A stretch of 64,000 nucleotides of DNA. Origin: Apostichopus japonicus (taxonomy: Eukaryota > Echinodermata > Holothuroidea > Aspidochirotida > Stichopodidae). Below the pieces are notes generated by a model that saw only the letters and a list, made by a program, of their open reading frames with translations, was not told where the DNA came from and did no database searches. Positions within the stretch are counted from its first letter, which is position 1, and each line of letters starts with the position of its first letter. Position numbers and translations under genes: made by a program. Of this stretch, positions 39,345 through 52,009 are shown piece after piece. The stretch spans positions 15,387,713-15,451,712 of the forward strand of contig NC_092574.1 in NCBI RefSeq assembly GCF_037975245.1, in the 5' to 3' direction.

Positions 39345-40460
39345 TTATCTTGGTGTAAATCTGCTCTGCGTTGCGCGTAAAAAGTGCGCAGGCTCAGGAA
39401 TGTTATGTAATCGGCATGTCAAAATTGATCCCATGACCCGCTTAAACTGTGGGTGCTTTGTTCCGTAGATGAGTGGATTGATACAGGAGTTCACTAAGAT
39501 TAATGCGCCCGCCCACGGGATCACTGGTTCACTGCGTGGAACGATCAGGCTGAGACAATAAGGCGTTATGCAAATAACGAATGCGCAGACTACGTAAAAT
39601 AGATTCTGCGTGATCTGAATCTGTCGTCTGGATATAACACTTGTAGAACGATTCGGTAGAGCACTTTCCCGCCGTTTTTGACTGTGGCTGGTATGTGACG
39701 ACGTTGAGTTATCGGGGCCTTCTGTAATACTTTTAGCGTGGTTCCGAACATACATGAACACACTAGCGTAACATAACGTGATAATGGCGAGCGGAACTGG
39801 GTAAATCACTACCGCTTGTACGATGCTGTAATAGTCTGAAAGTGGATGGCTCGTTTTATGTGTACATGTGCTGTACTTAGAATCATAGCCTAGCTCACCA
39901 AGACCGAACATTACTGGAATCAGCGAGTAGAAGAGAGGCAATAACCACGTGATCGCTACCATAAAGATGGTCTTGGGTGTGCTAAAGAAACGCCTGTAGA
40001 CGTGAAGACTACGGGTTATAAGAGTGTATCGATTCAACGCTATAGCAGCGAGCGTGTAGACGCTGCATCCGACACATGTGTACATCACCACAGCAGCTAT
40101 CACACAGATACAGTCGTGGATAGGCCATTCTTCGAAACTCAGTATAGAGACGACATTGAATGGTAGAAACATACATGTCAACAAATCAGCCGCCGCTAAA
40201 CTCACCACGAAAACATTCGTCGTTGTACGCAACTTGCGACTGAACAAAACGGCTAAAACGACGAGACTATTTCCAAATGTTCCGATGAAAGCAATGAGAC
40301 AAAAAATACAAGCTAATATGATACGCTGGCGTTCATCGTCGAATTTAAATTCCCATTCTTTCGGTGAGGGTTCAAACTGACCGCTGCCATCATCCGGGTT
40401 GGTTGGCAGAGTCACGTGACCCACCGAACTTGACCATGATGATGTCAAGTTATTTGCCAT
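39345..40460 (-). CDS. Rhodopsin-class (class A) G protein-coupled receptor, intronless, 371 aa
   Basis: Seven-transmembrane receptor of the plasma membrane that would couple an extracellular ligand to G proteins; the ligand is unknown. Conserved class A positions are visible: N64 in GNSLV (TM1), D92 in LAAAD (TM2), C119 pairing with C199 of extracellular loop 2, N143-R144-Y145 in place of DRY (R144 is exactly 25 residues after C119), W172 (TM4), P223 and Y231 (TM5), F294 and P300 (TM6), and N328-P329-L-I-Y332 (TM7). N4 is in an N-glycosylation sequon. Loop 3 is Ser/Thr-rich with a basic RRES site near 263. Odd points are I298 at the usual toggle tryptophan and NRY for DRY. The start is supported by an in-frame TAA at 40494-40496, 12 codons upstream. 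The NRY and the tail after NPLIYG recall melatonin-receptor-like and Tre1/GPR84-like invertebrate receptors, but the subfamily is only a guess. Class A membership is near certain. Confidence 0.93.
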   Translation of the reverse strand: MANNLTSSWSSSVGHVTLPTNPDDGSGQFEPSPKEWEFKFDDERQRIILACIFCLIAFIGTFGNSLVVLAVLFSRKLRTTTNVFVVSLAAADLLTCMFLPFNVVSILSFEEWPIHDCICVIAAVVMYTCVGCSVYTLAAIALNRYTLITRSLHVYRRFFSTPKTIFMVAITWLLPLFYSLIPVMFGLGELGYDSKYSTCTHKTSHPLSDYYSIVQAVVIYPVPLAIITLCYASVFMYVRNHAKSITEGPDNSTSSHTSHSQKRRESALPNRSTSVISRRQIQITQNLFYVVCAFVICITPYCLSLIVPRSEPVIPWAGALILVNSCINPLIYGTKHPQFKRVMGSILTCRLHNIPEPAHFLRATQSRFTPR

Positions 40461-43082
40461 CTCTATATTCTTATATTTTATGCTAAAAAGGAATTAAAAA
40501 AACTTGTTTGTACTATCCAGTCGGTGAGTTTAACAATCAATCAGTCATTTGCTAGTTAGATTTGTATTATAAGATACAAATACGGATCAAATAATCCACG
40601 GTCATTTGCTCTTTAATTCAAATCTACTTGAAATGAAAGTAGGTCACTTTTGTATTAATTTTCCGACGTAAAAATCTTGTTCATCCGGGAAAAGAAATGC
40701 TGATAATATGTAAACGAGGGAATGCTGTCATTTCCAAATGTTAAATTAAGTTTGCAAATTCTAAGTGACCTCGTCAAAGTTATTGACAAGATTGTCTCTC
40801 TTTCAGTTCGAATAAAAAAGGACCTAAAAATGATTTACCATAAAAAATCAAGCTGGCCCCGTAGCGTAAGGTTCCATCCATCTGATTATAAAAAAAATAA
40901 GCACGTTATATGAATAGCAGTAAATCTCGCTTTAAGAATAGTATGCCTTCACCAGCATATATCCAAATTTCGTCTTCGCAGTCGTCTGGACTGCACCAGG
41001 TCATTGCACCAACTAACTGACTAAGAACACACCTCCAACGACTCTTCATGTGGGTGGGCGTGAATTTGACCGAGAAAGCTACAATACCAAAACAAAAAGA
41101 GTTATAATCCCCTTATTGTTCCTCCATAATAGAAAAGATAGAGAGAGAAAGAGTGTGAAAATGTAGTCACAGACTATCAAATATCAGGTCCTAGGCTCTC
41201 TACACGCCATTAGCACTGACCTCATTCTCCTGGAAATCAATATTTTATATCCTTTGGGCAAATTATGATTCAGAAACAATTTAGTAGGCGTGACAGATCG
41301 CTGACTTTCTTCTTGTTTAATTAACAAGGTCAAAATTGAGTACAGCTTTACAGCAGTTATAAACAGAAGTATATTTCCGGGGAAAGCTATAGAGAATAAC
41401 AGTCTACATCAATAAGTGCATGAAGTATATAAAGGATAGATTTAAACAAAACAGAGCATACCAACGATGAACGAAATTCAATTCAAAAGAACTCTGTGAC
41501 ATGTATGTTGTGTTGGGTTTATTTTCTTGGTTCACCGCGATCACCTTTTACGCCCGAGGGCTATACAGCGATAAATGGAAGAAACGGGAAAAACCTAGAC
41601 ACAGGCACGTTTATTCGTGTTGATCCGAGAGAGAGAAAAAATACTCCAAAGAGTTAATTTTAGTAATCAAACGTTCTTCCTCTGTATACCATCAAATCCA
41701 AAAAGTCCATATTCGGCTCGTAATCAAAATATTTTCATTTCAAAATTGAAAAAAAATAAGACATAAATTGAAAGATGCAAAAAGTTAAATTCTTGGTACA
41801 TCACGTGTAGGACTTCGAAAGCGATTGAAGTCAATAAATGTTTTTAGTTAAATGTCAATTCATTTGGTCGATGTTGCCGAGAGATTAAATGAAATGTCAA
41901 TATTCCGGAGGTAAAATGTCAAAGAGTAAACATCGATTGACTTTAAAAAGAAACGAATTGAGTCAATCTGTCCAGACAACAATGGTATCGATGGTTCTTT
42001 CCCTATCCTCTTTTAAAAAAGCTGTTATATATCGGCAATGATACATATTATTTTAAATGATATATTATATCTTTGCAGGAATTCACAATAAACTTCCTTT
42101 TTTTTCATTTAGGAAGTTATAGCTCTCCATGAAAACATAATTACAACGTAGAATCAACTGTTAAGGTAGGCCTACTATCATCAAAATCATGATAGCCAAT
42201 AGTTTAGCAGAATCCTCGGAAGCAAACAATGTGACGTACACACAAAAACACTATAAAATTTTGTATTTTTTATAAACGCGTCCAGGTTTAGAACTTGAAT
42301 AAAAAAAAGTGAGAGAAAATTGCACTGTCGAGTATCCTTGTCAAAATTCACAGAAATATTGTCGACGAAGTCGACTCTACAATTAGAATGAAATTGATCT
42401 CGTCTTTGCGGAACTGGCTCTAACTCGCGTCTGTTTGCCTGTTGGATTTGGACACTTGTTGCTTCTAGTTGATACATAATGCTCAGTCCTAGGTTAGCTG
42501 ACACCGTCAGTGGCGCCATACCGATATTCCGCCTCCTGTGATCATCCACATATATATTTATGGATAATGACATATAACACCGTCAATTGTATGAAAATGG
42601 TGAACAATAAACAAGAGAATATAGGAACAGTAGGGGTCTTTATCAATTTATAACCTGCTTCATCTCTAGAACGATCGATATGCCGATATATCGCCCTATG
42701 GCCATAGACGGGGTTATATTATATCGTACTTGTCTGTATTGACAAGAAAATTAAATCCTATTATTGACTGCATGGCATTTGGTTGGTTTCGGGCACTAAA
42801 ATATTGGATTCAAAACGTGATGAAAACTGAATGTTCTCTTTTGTTACATGAATAGGATATGTCCTCAGGTTGAATAACGATGATAGAATAAAAATAGAAA
42901 GAAAGAATTATAACCAACAAGTTGTTTCTTATTGACATACGAATAGGATTATATTTTACGGAAATTTGAGAGGAACTTAATTCTGAAATTGTGTACACAC
43001 AAGTCAACATGACTGCCAGAATGCATATGACGTATACTTAAAGTGTGTGGTGATGGTATATGGTACGTGAAAGTAATAAATG
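40461..43082. other. 5' side of the GPCR and intergenic
   Basis: No clear promoter element or 5' non-coding exon can be assigned. A minus-strand frame at 42187-42573 (MSLSINIYVDDHRRRNIGMA ...) has balanced composition for its first ~85 codons but no recognised domain. Confidence 0.4.
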
Positions 43083-43091
43083 CTGCATTAT

Positions 43092-43163
43092 GGGGGGGGG
43101 GGGGCGGGGGGGGTTAAGAGGGAGCTTGGTGTGTAAATGGGGCGGGTGGGGGTGGGTTGGGAG
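43092..43163 (+). other. G-rich tract with quadruplex potential
   Basis: A G12 run, C, a G8 run, then GGGCGGGTGGGGGTGGG over about 70 bp in an intergenic stretch. Confidence 0.6.
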
Positions 43164-43499
43164 TGTTCCACCGTGAGTACGTCACATACACTATGGATCA
43201 GGACTTAATACGAGTATTGCATATATTTACAGAGACCGAAAGAGGAAGCGACAACATAAACATGTCATCTGTTTAAAGTTCCATCCCGTCCTTTGTTTCA
43301 AAGTACCGTATACCCCAATGCAATGTCATTTTCGTCAAGTCACCCATAGAAAATAAATCCTTGGCCAAACAACGATCAATTTGGCTGAGGTAAGGAGCGT
43401 CACCTCACACCCCCATGCATCGTCAGTCGGTAAAATCATTCAGTCGTTTGTTTTTGTATTATTTTTGTTAATATTCAATCGGGCAAGAATATGACCACT

Positions 43500-43745
43500 C
43501 AGTGGTTGATCCAGACGGTGCGACGGTGGAGTGTGTACTCCCCTCTTTTCAACTTCACACAAAGAAACAAAAAAAGTATTCTTTAACACAAACCTTGCGT
43601 TTAGACCTAATTATGGTCCAAGACCGTTTCACTCCTAAATTTTTCTGTCATACCCCCTCTGTCCCCACCCCACCTAATTATGGGAGTCTGCTGAAAGGAC
43701 ACCAGGACCACATTCTCTCCTTTACAAATCCTGGATCCGTCTCTG
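43500..43745. mobile_element. GGATCCAG-family short TIR element (copy at 43.5 kb)
   Basis: The left end is CAGTGGTTGATCCAGACGG; the right end inverted is CAGAGACGGATCCAGGATTT. Internal blocks AACCTTGCGTTTAGACCTAA and GGGAGTC are shared with the copies at 10.6 and 30.2 kb. Flanking octamers TGACCACT and AACATTTC do not match. The translatable frame inside is poly-Pro at its end and not a gene. Confidence 0.7.
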
Positions 43746-46415
43746 AACATTTCATACAGGTTCTTGCTCTTAGCTTAGTCAGGCAGAGGATTTTTGTTAA
43801 TCCCCCTCCCCCCCCCCTCTTCCAACTTTAAAGGTCCGAGTAGGTCACTGCTTGGTCAGAGTATTATCAACTTAAAACCCTATACGACATGCAACTTTGC
43901 TACTTGGCGACGGCCAATATTCACAACTTTTCGAGACACTTGATTCCAAAACCGACCTCCATATATAAAGTAACTGAACTAGGACAAAAGTTGCAGCAAC
44001 AAACTCTTCTATAAAAGAAAGAAAAGCTAAGCTCATTTGCAAAGAACTCTCCCTCTGTCTCTCTTGCGAAAACCACGATAATTGCTAGCGGTCATTTATA
44101 TACCACAGGTCATGTGCCACTCTGCCTGTAGGTCATTCTAGGTCAATGTCTATAATCTCACTATGCTTTATAGATACAGCAGGGTCACGGCCATTATAAA
44201 TGACTAGTGTACTCACAGCATGAGTGCTGGCTGCCTAACCGTAAAACTAGCTTCTGTCAATCACTGTCGTAAAAAAAAAAAAATCTTATAAGAAAAGAAA
44301 TTGAACGAATTATTTGGTCGTTACTTTTACGACCTGCACTTTTGAGGATTAACCGTTATTGATTGAGATAATTCTGTATGTTTTTACATGTTTATTGATA
44401 TTAAGATTTGTTTGGAACTGTTCTTTTTGCAGTTGACCGATATTTTGCATAGATGTTTTTAATAGATCTTCATAAGTGATGGCGACATTCGTTAATTGAT
44501 TTTAAAGAATACTTGGTGATCTAAGGTGCGTGTTTCAACAAGAAATAAACCGTCGACAGAGAGAGAAAGAAAAACACAATAATGAAAAATAATGTATTGA
44601 AAAAAAAAAAAACATAAAATATACATAAATGATTATCAAAAAAAAAGATTTGAAGTTGATATTTTGGTAATAGGAAATCGCATCTTGATCGCATGTTTCT
44701 ATTGGGCCTCAGATATAGGCCTATAGGAACGATGTCCCAAACTGTCCCCGGACATATAGGCGAAGGAAGCTATCCGCCGCGACTGCATGTTAGTTCTCGA
44801 CTTGCCGTCCTGGGAGTCATGCCAAAAAATTTTGCATTTCCTAATACGCCATTATTAATAATTTAAATAACTAAATAATTAGGTACAGTCCAGATCCGAG
44901 TTCGTATAGTGAGCTTAGCGCAAATTTGGCCAAAAGTCGTCATACGCCAGCATGTTAAACCACCAATGACGTGTAATGCCACCCGTGACACACTTCCAAT
45001 GGGACTGTGTCAGTTCAAATGAGGTCTACGAGAATACATTTCTATGAAATTTGAAAGAAGGATGGCAAGACAAACCACTTTAATTATATTTTCAGGACCT
45101 CACACATGCGCATGTATTGTCAGACTTAGAATAGGTCCCATGTGAGTGGTGGCTAAAGTGATGAAGGCATCAAAATAAATCAGTGGTTGTTCTTTGGAGT
45201 CCTCACGCAAGTTACCTTGATGATATGCATCCTGAGATGTGTAAGCCCTAACCAAATAGAGCCTCGACACTACTCTTTTTCCAAATGTGTGTATGTGTGT
45301 GTGTGGGGGGGGGGGGGGGTACTTGATTAGGTTTAGGGATGAATTTTCACAATACGTTGTGGATGTGGTGTATTTTGTAAAATGTTGAATAATTCCGAAA
45401 ATTCGTTCATAATTTCTTAATATATATTTTTTTCGCTTGTAATAAACGTACAATGTAATCTTTCTGCAGCTTTTGCATATGAAATAAGATTTGTCAAAGT
45501 TACAACTGCAAACATTTATTTTTCTGATCCGGAATTGGCGGGTTTGAGAAAACCACACAGAAGTCCTTTGCTCTCTGCCCTGACAGTAAACCCATAGAGA
45601 CGTTATGGTGGCGTATGTCTGGAACAGTATTGTCATCTTTACATTGACTGAAGAAAGTTCTTCGACATTTGGATGTTATTAGTATGTTCACAGTTTGGGA
45701 AGAGAGATTGCACACTTACTAACATCTTTCTGTTATGCATTTGTCCCAAATCGTACACGTTTTTTTTCTTCATAAGATTGCAAAAATGAGTTCTGAAGAG
45801 GAGTAAGAACACTCAAATTAAGAGGAAAGATATGTGTAATTTTACCTGTTTAACTGAGTATATTTTTGACGTGAAACAATAAGAACAAGTACAAGGAGAA
45901 TGAAATTAATCTACATTTAAACGCTGTTAGTCAAATCAATGATAACCAACATAATATTCTGGGTAACAATAACCAGGTTAGAAGACTAAGAATTCTCAAC
46001 ACACGCTGTGCATGTTCCATAAGTGAAAGGGTATAAAGGAGACATGTGATGCATTATACAAGAGGCAATTGCAGACTGCAGCAAGAATTTTATGTTTCAG
46101 GTTAAAAATGAAGTTTAAAACAAATTTGGGAGTGCACAATTTGACCCTAAAGCACATATATACCTAGCCCTTGCATAATTCTACGATAATTTTGCATGGC
46201 AAGTATAATACCCAATCAGAGAATGAAAAATGGAACAGATCCTTTGAGGAATATCCACAGCTGCAAAACTCTTTTGTCATCTTCATGATAATGTAATGAT
46301 GTGATTGCAGGCTATACCTATCACCAATGGTCAACAGGGCCAGGTGATGGTAATTAGTCCGGAATTCTGAACATATGGCCAGTTTAAAGGTCAATATAAC
46401 TTTTAACAAATGAAA
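43746..46415. other. Intergenic, no gene recognised
   Basis: AT-rich, with a G15 run at 45305-45319. A 178-codon minus frame at 45100-45636 crosses that run and has no recognised domain. Confidence 0.45.
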
Positions 46416-46423
46416 CACGTAAC

Positions 46424-46779
46424 CAGTGGCGTAGGAAGGTAATTTTGAGTGGGGGGGCTGAAGATTGATGGCCGGCCTGGGGGAGGGGTCTAAGGGGAGG
46501 GGGTAATTTTTTTGCATTTCCAGGTGGCCTCAGATGCAATTTGGTGCAATATAGCACACTTCAACATCCCACTCCATTTTGTAAATGATTTTGCATTTTC
46601 ACCTGGCCTTAGATGCAATTTGGTGCTCCAAATGAGATTTTTTTCTCATTTGGAAATGAAAAAGGGGTTTTTTGACTTGCGGAGCGGGGGGGGGGGGGCG
46701 GAATGATACTTCCGCCCCCATATTTTTTCCGGAGGGGCTGGCGCCCCCAGCCCCCAGCCCCCCGGTTCCTACGCCCTTG
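46424..46779. mobile_element. hAT-type MITE, 356 bp, with perfect target duplication
   Basis: It starts CAGTGGCGTAGGAAGG and ends as the inverted CAAGGGCGTAGGAACC, flanked by the perfect 8-bp duplication CACGTAAC (46416-46423, 46780-46787). Inside, a block with GGCCTCAGATGCAATTTGGT occurs twice (about 46525 and 46603). Long G and C runs lie just inside each end. There is no coding capacity. Confidence 0.9.
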
Positions 46780-47636
46780 CACGTAACTTTTGTTTAAATT
46801 TTGGAAAGGAGTGCATCAATTTGATGGTGTGATTGCAGGCTACCTATCACCAATGTTAAAGATGACTTGGTTTCCTGAAGTTGGATTAAATCAATTGCAT
46901 TATGGGGCTTTACTGCATGGACCAGGAAGTTTAAAAAGTGCAAACAGCTTTGTCAGACCCATTATTACGACACTACCTTACGGGTGATGAATGGAAATTA
47001 AATATTACCATCAAATTAAAAACGAAAGTTTATGAAGAAACTTTTTGCGCTTCGAAGGAATAAAAAAGAATAATGAAAATGAATGGCTAATAAATAACAA
47101 GAATGACCAAAACAAAGAATGACTGAAAACTACAAATAACATCTCCAATGTCTTGCCACAATAGCTGACTTTTCACATAAAAACACAAATGTAACCATAA
47201 ATACAGACATTTGTGGGCTCTCTCCATTCAAACTAAAAAGTTGTTTCATTGACCTATCATTGCTGCTGCACACTGATTGAAATGGGAATCATCCCCAATC
47301 CCTGAAGACATGCAGAGTTAGCATATGCCTATAATTATACCTTCAACCTTTTCCACTGATACTGAATTATGACTTTTGGCATTCGATATTCTTCACATCT
47401 CAGTTACAGTGAACAGTAATAGGTAGTATTTTTCATTCATGTGTATAGGATGACCATTTAATTTTTCAAATCCTCCCGTCTCTCTTCAATTTTGTTTATC
47501 TCCATAAGCTTAGTAACCTTCCCTTGGTCAGGTATTTTCTCTTCGTAAACTTTTCTTGCATCCACGTAAGTTTCATCTGTACTCTATGAGTAACGCATTC
47601 GATCAATGATTCCATAAATAAAGTTTTGAGAGCTTT

Positions 47637-47752
47637 GAACACTGACTGAACACTGAACACTAACTGAACACTGAACACTAACTGAACACTGAACACTGAC
47701 TGAACACTGACTGACTGAACACTGACTGACTGAACACTGACTTACTGAGTAT
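47637..47752. repeat. Short CTGAACACTGA minisatellite
   Basis: Irregular repeats of ACTGAACACTGA and ACTAACTGAACACTGA over about 115 bp. Translatable but simple sequence. Confidence 0.93.
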
Positions 47753-48264
47753 TGTAATAATCATACTTAGGGTTTTGAACCAGAATGCAAACTGCAGTCT
47801 GTTTTAAATTTCAATAATGTTACATATATAATTTTTATAACAATGTGTAGTGTAGACGACATCTAGGATGAACAACATGTACATACAAAAAACACCGAGA
47901 TGTGACAAACATTATTCAGGCTAATTTCAGGATAATTATAGTTCCACTGCTAACCCTGCAGTATCCCTAAGCAGCTTATACTATATACAATAACTCTTAG
48001 ATGTATGCATTATTGGTTAGAAGACACAAATTGGCACGAGGAAACTGTCAACAGTCGTTAATTGCGAAGCTTGAATTTAAAATTTTCGATGCGGGTGGAT
48101 ACGACAGTGGCTGTTCTAAACTGATTTCAAACGTTAATTTGAATTAATTATCATTGGTATGAAATAAATAGAAAACATGCTGAATTTTGTATTAAAGAGA
48201 CGTGAAGTTGGTAGTCTTGTATGTGTCAAGTTGTTGTTGTCGTTGTTTAGATGATGTTGTGATT

Positions 48265-48533
48265 CTACAGAATCTTTCGAATCTTCATCTCGGTGTATTT
48301 AATGTTGTGATCAGGGCCAGGTAGTTTATTCCAACAAACAGAGTTTCTGCTACCGCAACAGCCACGACTAGCTTCGATGTTTGCAACGCCGTATTTGCCA
48401 TTGAGATTAATTTTACAACAATTGCGATACCACCAGGCACCATGTCTTTCCTTTGCACAGTTAATATCACTTCTGTCATTATCCCGATCGTAAGTACTAA
48501 ACTGCGTACTAGAGTGATAGCGTAACGCATCTT
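48265..48533 (-). CDS. Fibrinogen-related gene, exon 6 (C-terminal, stop)
   Basis: Encodes DALRYHSSTQFSTYDRDNDR, then the NCA, GAWWY, NCC and NLNG motifs and the end TEMKIRKIL followed by TAG. The acceptor is TTCCTTCTTTGCAG|AA. Four cysteines beyond the usual pair fall in this exon (NCC, RGCCG, SVCW). No canonical polyadenylation hexamer was seen just downstream. Confidence 0.92.
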
Positions 48534-51500
48534 CTGCAAAGAAGGAATAAACAACAGCAGCAGAGATTAGAACAATGCTATCACACTGAAATTGCTTATT
48601 GCTTAGAATACCTGAACATTGTAAAGGCCTCTATTATGTCTTAGTATGTTTTGATTTGTGTAAGCATTAAATTAAAGCGTGATACTTTGTGGAAATTTAT
48701 AATTAAATTTAAAAAGGCAACTAAGTGTTTGGCTAGCACGCCCTCAGTATTAGAATCCTGATTGTGTATGTCATGTATATATATATATAATTATGTTTCA
48801 AGGTTGCTGTACACATATACTGGGTCATTTAACTTTCATCGTATCCTGTAATCTCTTCGTTATATATTACCCAAAAAAAAAATCTTTGAATGACAGGCCT
48901 GCCAGTCACTTCACTCGCTAAGCCTCCACATCACTATACAGTAAGTTTGGAAATCTGTAAGACAGACGACAATATAAACACTCGATTTGAACTCATTTAC
49001 AAGGCTATATCAGGGGGAAAGGGGCGTGACTAAAGAATGTCTGCCAATAGGAATCTAGAGTCTACAGATGTTCAAACTTAACCTAAAGTTTCAAAATCGT
49101 ATTTGTTTACCACCATACTAGCATACTGTTATAGTCGAGCCTAATTAGCATCGCGTAGATCGATCTATCTATAGTTGGAATACCTGTCTACAAACATTCC
49201 CCTGCAGGTAACGAAGTAAAATCATTTTTGATCTCTTTGCTCGTACCGTTGAAAGTGCCTAATTCGGAAAACTGGTAATAATGACTTATATCCAGATCAA
49301 ATGTATGTCCAACACAGGCTGTGTTAACATTGATCAAATCAACAGTTTTGCAGCGTCTTATATTAAACTCACCGCTGGTTGTGCCTGTGAATTTTCCCAG
49401 TCCAGAGAGTCGATAATTGTCATTTTCATCGTTGATTCGGAATAAGTCATATTCAGCGTAGTATGGAGCTCCTTCACTGTCCACCAGGTCTATACGGAGC
49501 TGATATTCACTTTGATTGGTGAGGTAAAACAGCTTGTCATTACCCAACCAAAACTCATGATCCAGCTTACCAAAGCCTTCCTTATAGCTGGTCCAGTTAC
49601 GATAAAAATCAACGGAACCATTTACACGACGTTGGAACACCTGAAATATATATAAAGAACAAAATAAACACATATACAATCTGACTAGATTAGAAACTAC
49701 GTGATGCCTTATAATGCAGGAACAAACTTAAAAACCGAATAACTCTAAGATATTGCTTACGAAAATAATTACTATATTGGAAGAAGACCACACGAAATTT
49801 GACATAAAAATACCATTTTCAGTGGCTTGTATTAAATCTGTGTTTCAGTATTTTAACGTATTAGTTGCAGCTGTAAGGACGTACCTTCTTTTCGTACAAC
49901 CCCTTGAATCGAAACTACTTTAGTAATCAATAGTTAATAACTACTTCAGGGATTCGTGTAACCATCCAAGCAAAATGTATGAACAATAAAAAAAACCTTT
50001 ATTTTGTTAATTAATATTGAGTAATGATTTATATTTATAGGTATTTCCACGTACTGACTTCTTAGATTAATTAGTTATTATAAAGCGTATATCGTCATTC
50101 AACTCTAAACAAGTATATTTAAATTAATTATATGAAAGGTTTAGCACCCTTTTTGGTTTCGATGATCATAGTAACGTTTGCATGCGTGATGGCGTATGTG
50201 TTTGTGTGTGAGTGCGTTTATGACGCCCAGCATGTAAACACGAAATCTCAAGAAGGGAAGATCAGACCAATTTCATATTTCGTGTGTAGAAGTACCACAT
50301 TAAGTACAAGAAGCCTATTGTTTTTTGAGGAGATCAAGGTCATTTGGGGTCACCAGGGGTCAAACTGTGAAAACCTTGTAAACACCATATCTCAAGAAAG
50401 GAAGGTCAGACCAACTTTATAGTTAGTGTGTAGAAGTACCACATTAAGTAAAAGAATCCTATCCTTTTAATTGGAGGTCAAAGGTCATTTGGGGTCACCA
50501 GGGATGAAATTGTGAAAACCTTGTAAACACGATATCTCAAGAAGGGAAAGTTGGACCAAATTCATACTTTGTGTGTAGAAGTACCACATAAAGTACAAGA
50601 AAACCATTGTTTTTGGTTGAAGTCAAAGGTCATTTGAGGTCACCAGAGGTCAAATTGTGAAAACCTCGTAAAAACGATATCTCAAGGAGGAATGGGCCGA
50701 ACTCAAATTTAGTGTGTAGAAGTACCACACTGAGTTAAAGAAGCATACCGTTTTTGGTGGAGGTCAAAGGTCATTTGGGGTCACCAGGGATGAAATTGTG
50801 AAAACCTTGTAAACACGATATCTCAAGAAGGGAAGGTTGGACCAAATTCATACTTTGTGTGTAGAAGTACCACATAAAGTGCAAGAAAACCATTGTTTTT
50901 GGTTGAAGTCAAAGGTCATTTGGGGTCATCAGAGGTCAAATTGTGAAATCTTTGTAAACATGTACACCCTCACAATACAGTACGTCAGATTCATGATGAA
51001 AACTGCTCATGTTACATCATCGAAACCACGAAGGATTTTTGCATTCTGGTTTATACTATTAGCATGACGTGAAACCAACGTGCTTTATGTGATCCGCTTC
51101 ACAATCAATGTAAAAAATGTCAAAGTAAACAGGATAAGAAAAGATTGATAGAGGTTGAAATACAAAAGGTATTGTAGAGCCACTACATGAGAACAATTCA
51201 ACTCATAATTTATGACTTTGAAGTATCGAATAATATATGTTACACTTGGAGAGGAGAGGATAGATAAAGGGTAGAAAATAGGGATTAGTTGTCATTTTTG
51301 TTTTTCATTATTTGTAAACACAATTAATCTGCTTCCCATCATTGATATGATATAAAAGTTTTTTTTTAAACAGACACGTTTATTCGTCTAACTGACTAGT
51401 TTATTCAAGAATAAAAAAACAACTTGAAATTGATATTTAAAAGTAAACCTAGAAATTGTTTGCTTTACTTACAGTCCATCCTTCTCCGTCATTCATGTTA

Positions 51501-51958
51501 CAATAAACTGTAAATGGTGATCCAGGCCAGTTGGTTGGTTTAATAGTGTAGATACCACTGGTATTATGTCCACTATCATAAACACCGTTACAGTCGAGGA
51601 ACTCGCAGGTCTGGCCATCACCATGGTAACCAGCCTTGCAGTAACATTGATGAACATTGTCTTGTTCCTCACACTGTGCATTGGGGCTGCAACTGTATTC
51701 GTCATCCCACGTGACATTGCCTTTGATACAGTGAGTCATTCTTGTACAACCAGGGTTGACATAAAATCCACCATCCTGTACGGAGTGCGAATAATAATAA
51801 TAATAATAATAACAACAACAATAATAATAACAATAACAACAATAATAACAATAACAACAATAATAATATCCCAAAATATTTATGGTATTATAATAATAAT
51901 ACTAATAATAATCATCTTATCGTCATCGTCATCGCCATCGCCATCGTCATCGTCTTCG

Positions 51959-52009
<51 letters not shown>

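Noticed and set aside
40078-40380. 100-codon plus-strand frame
   Set aside because: Antisense shadow of the GPCR coding exon.
42187-42573. 128-codon minus-strand frame beginning MSLSINIYVDDHRRRNIGMA
   Set aside because: Composition is reasonable at the start, but there is no family, splice support or promoter, and the 3' half is AT-driven. It is too weak to call a gene.
45100-45636. 178-codon minus-strand frame, second longest in the window
   Set aside because: It runs through a G15 homopolymer (giving poly-Pro) and has no recognisable domain, acceptor or partner exon. Chance is more likely, though transcription would change this.
48285-48554. 89-codon minus-strand frame MFIPSLQKMRYAITLVRSLV...
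   Set aside because: It overlaps the true last exon of the fibrinogen-related gene in the wrong frame.
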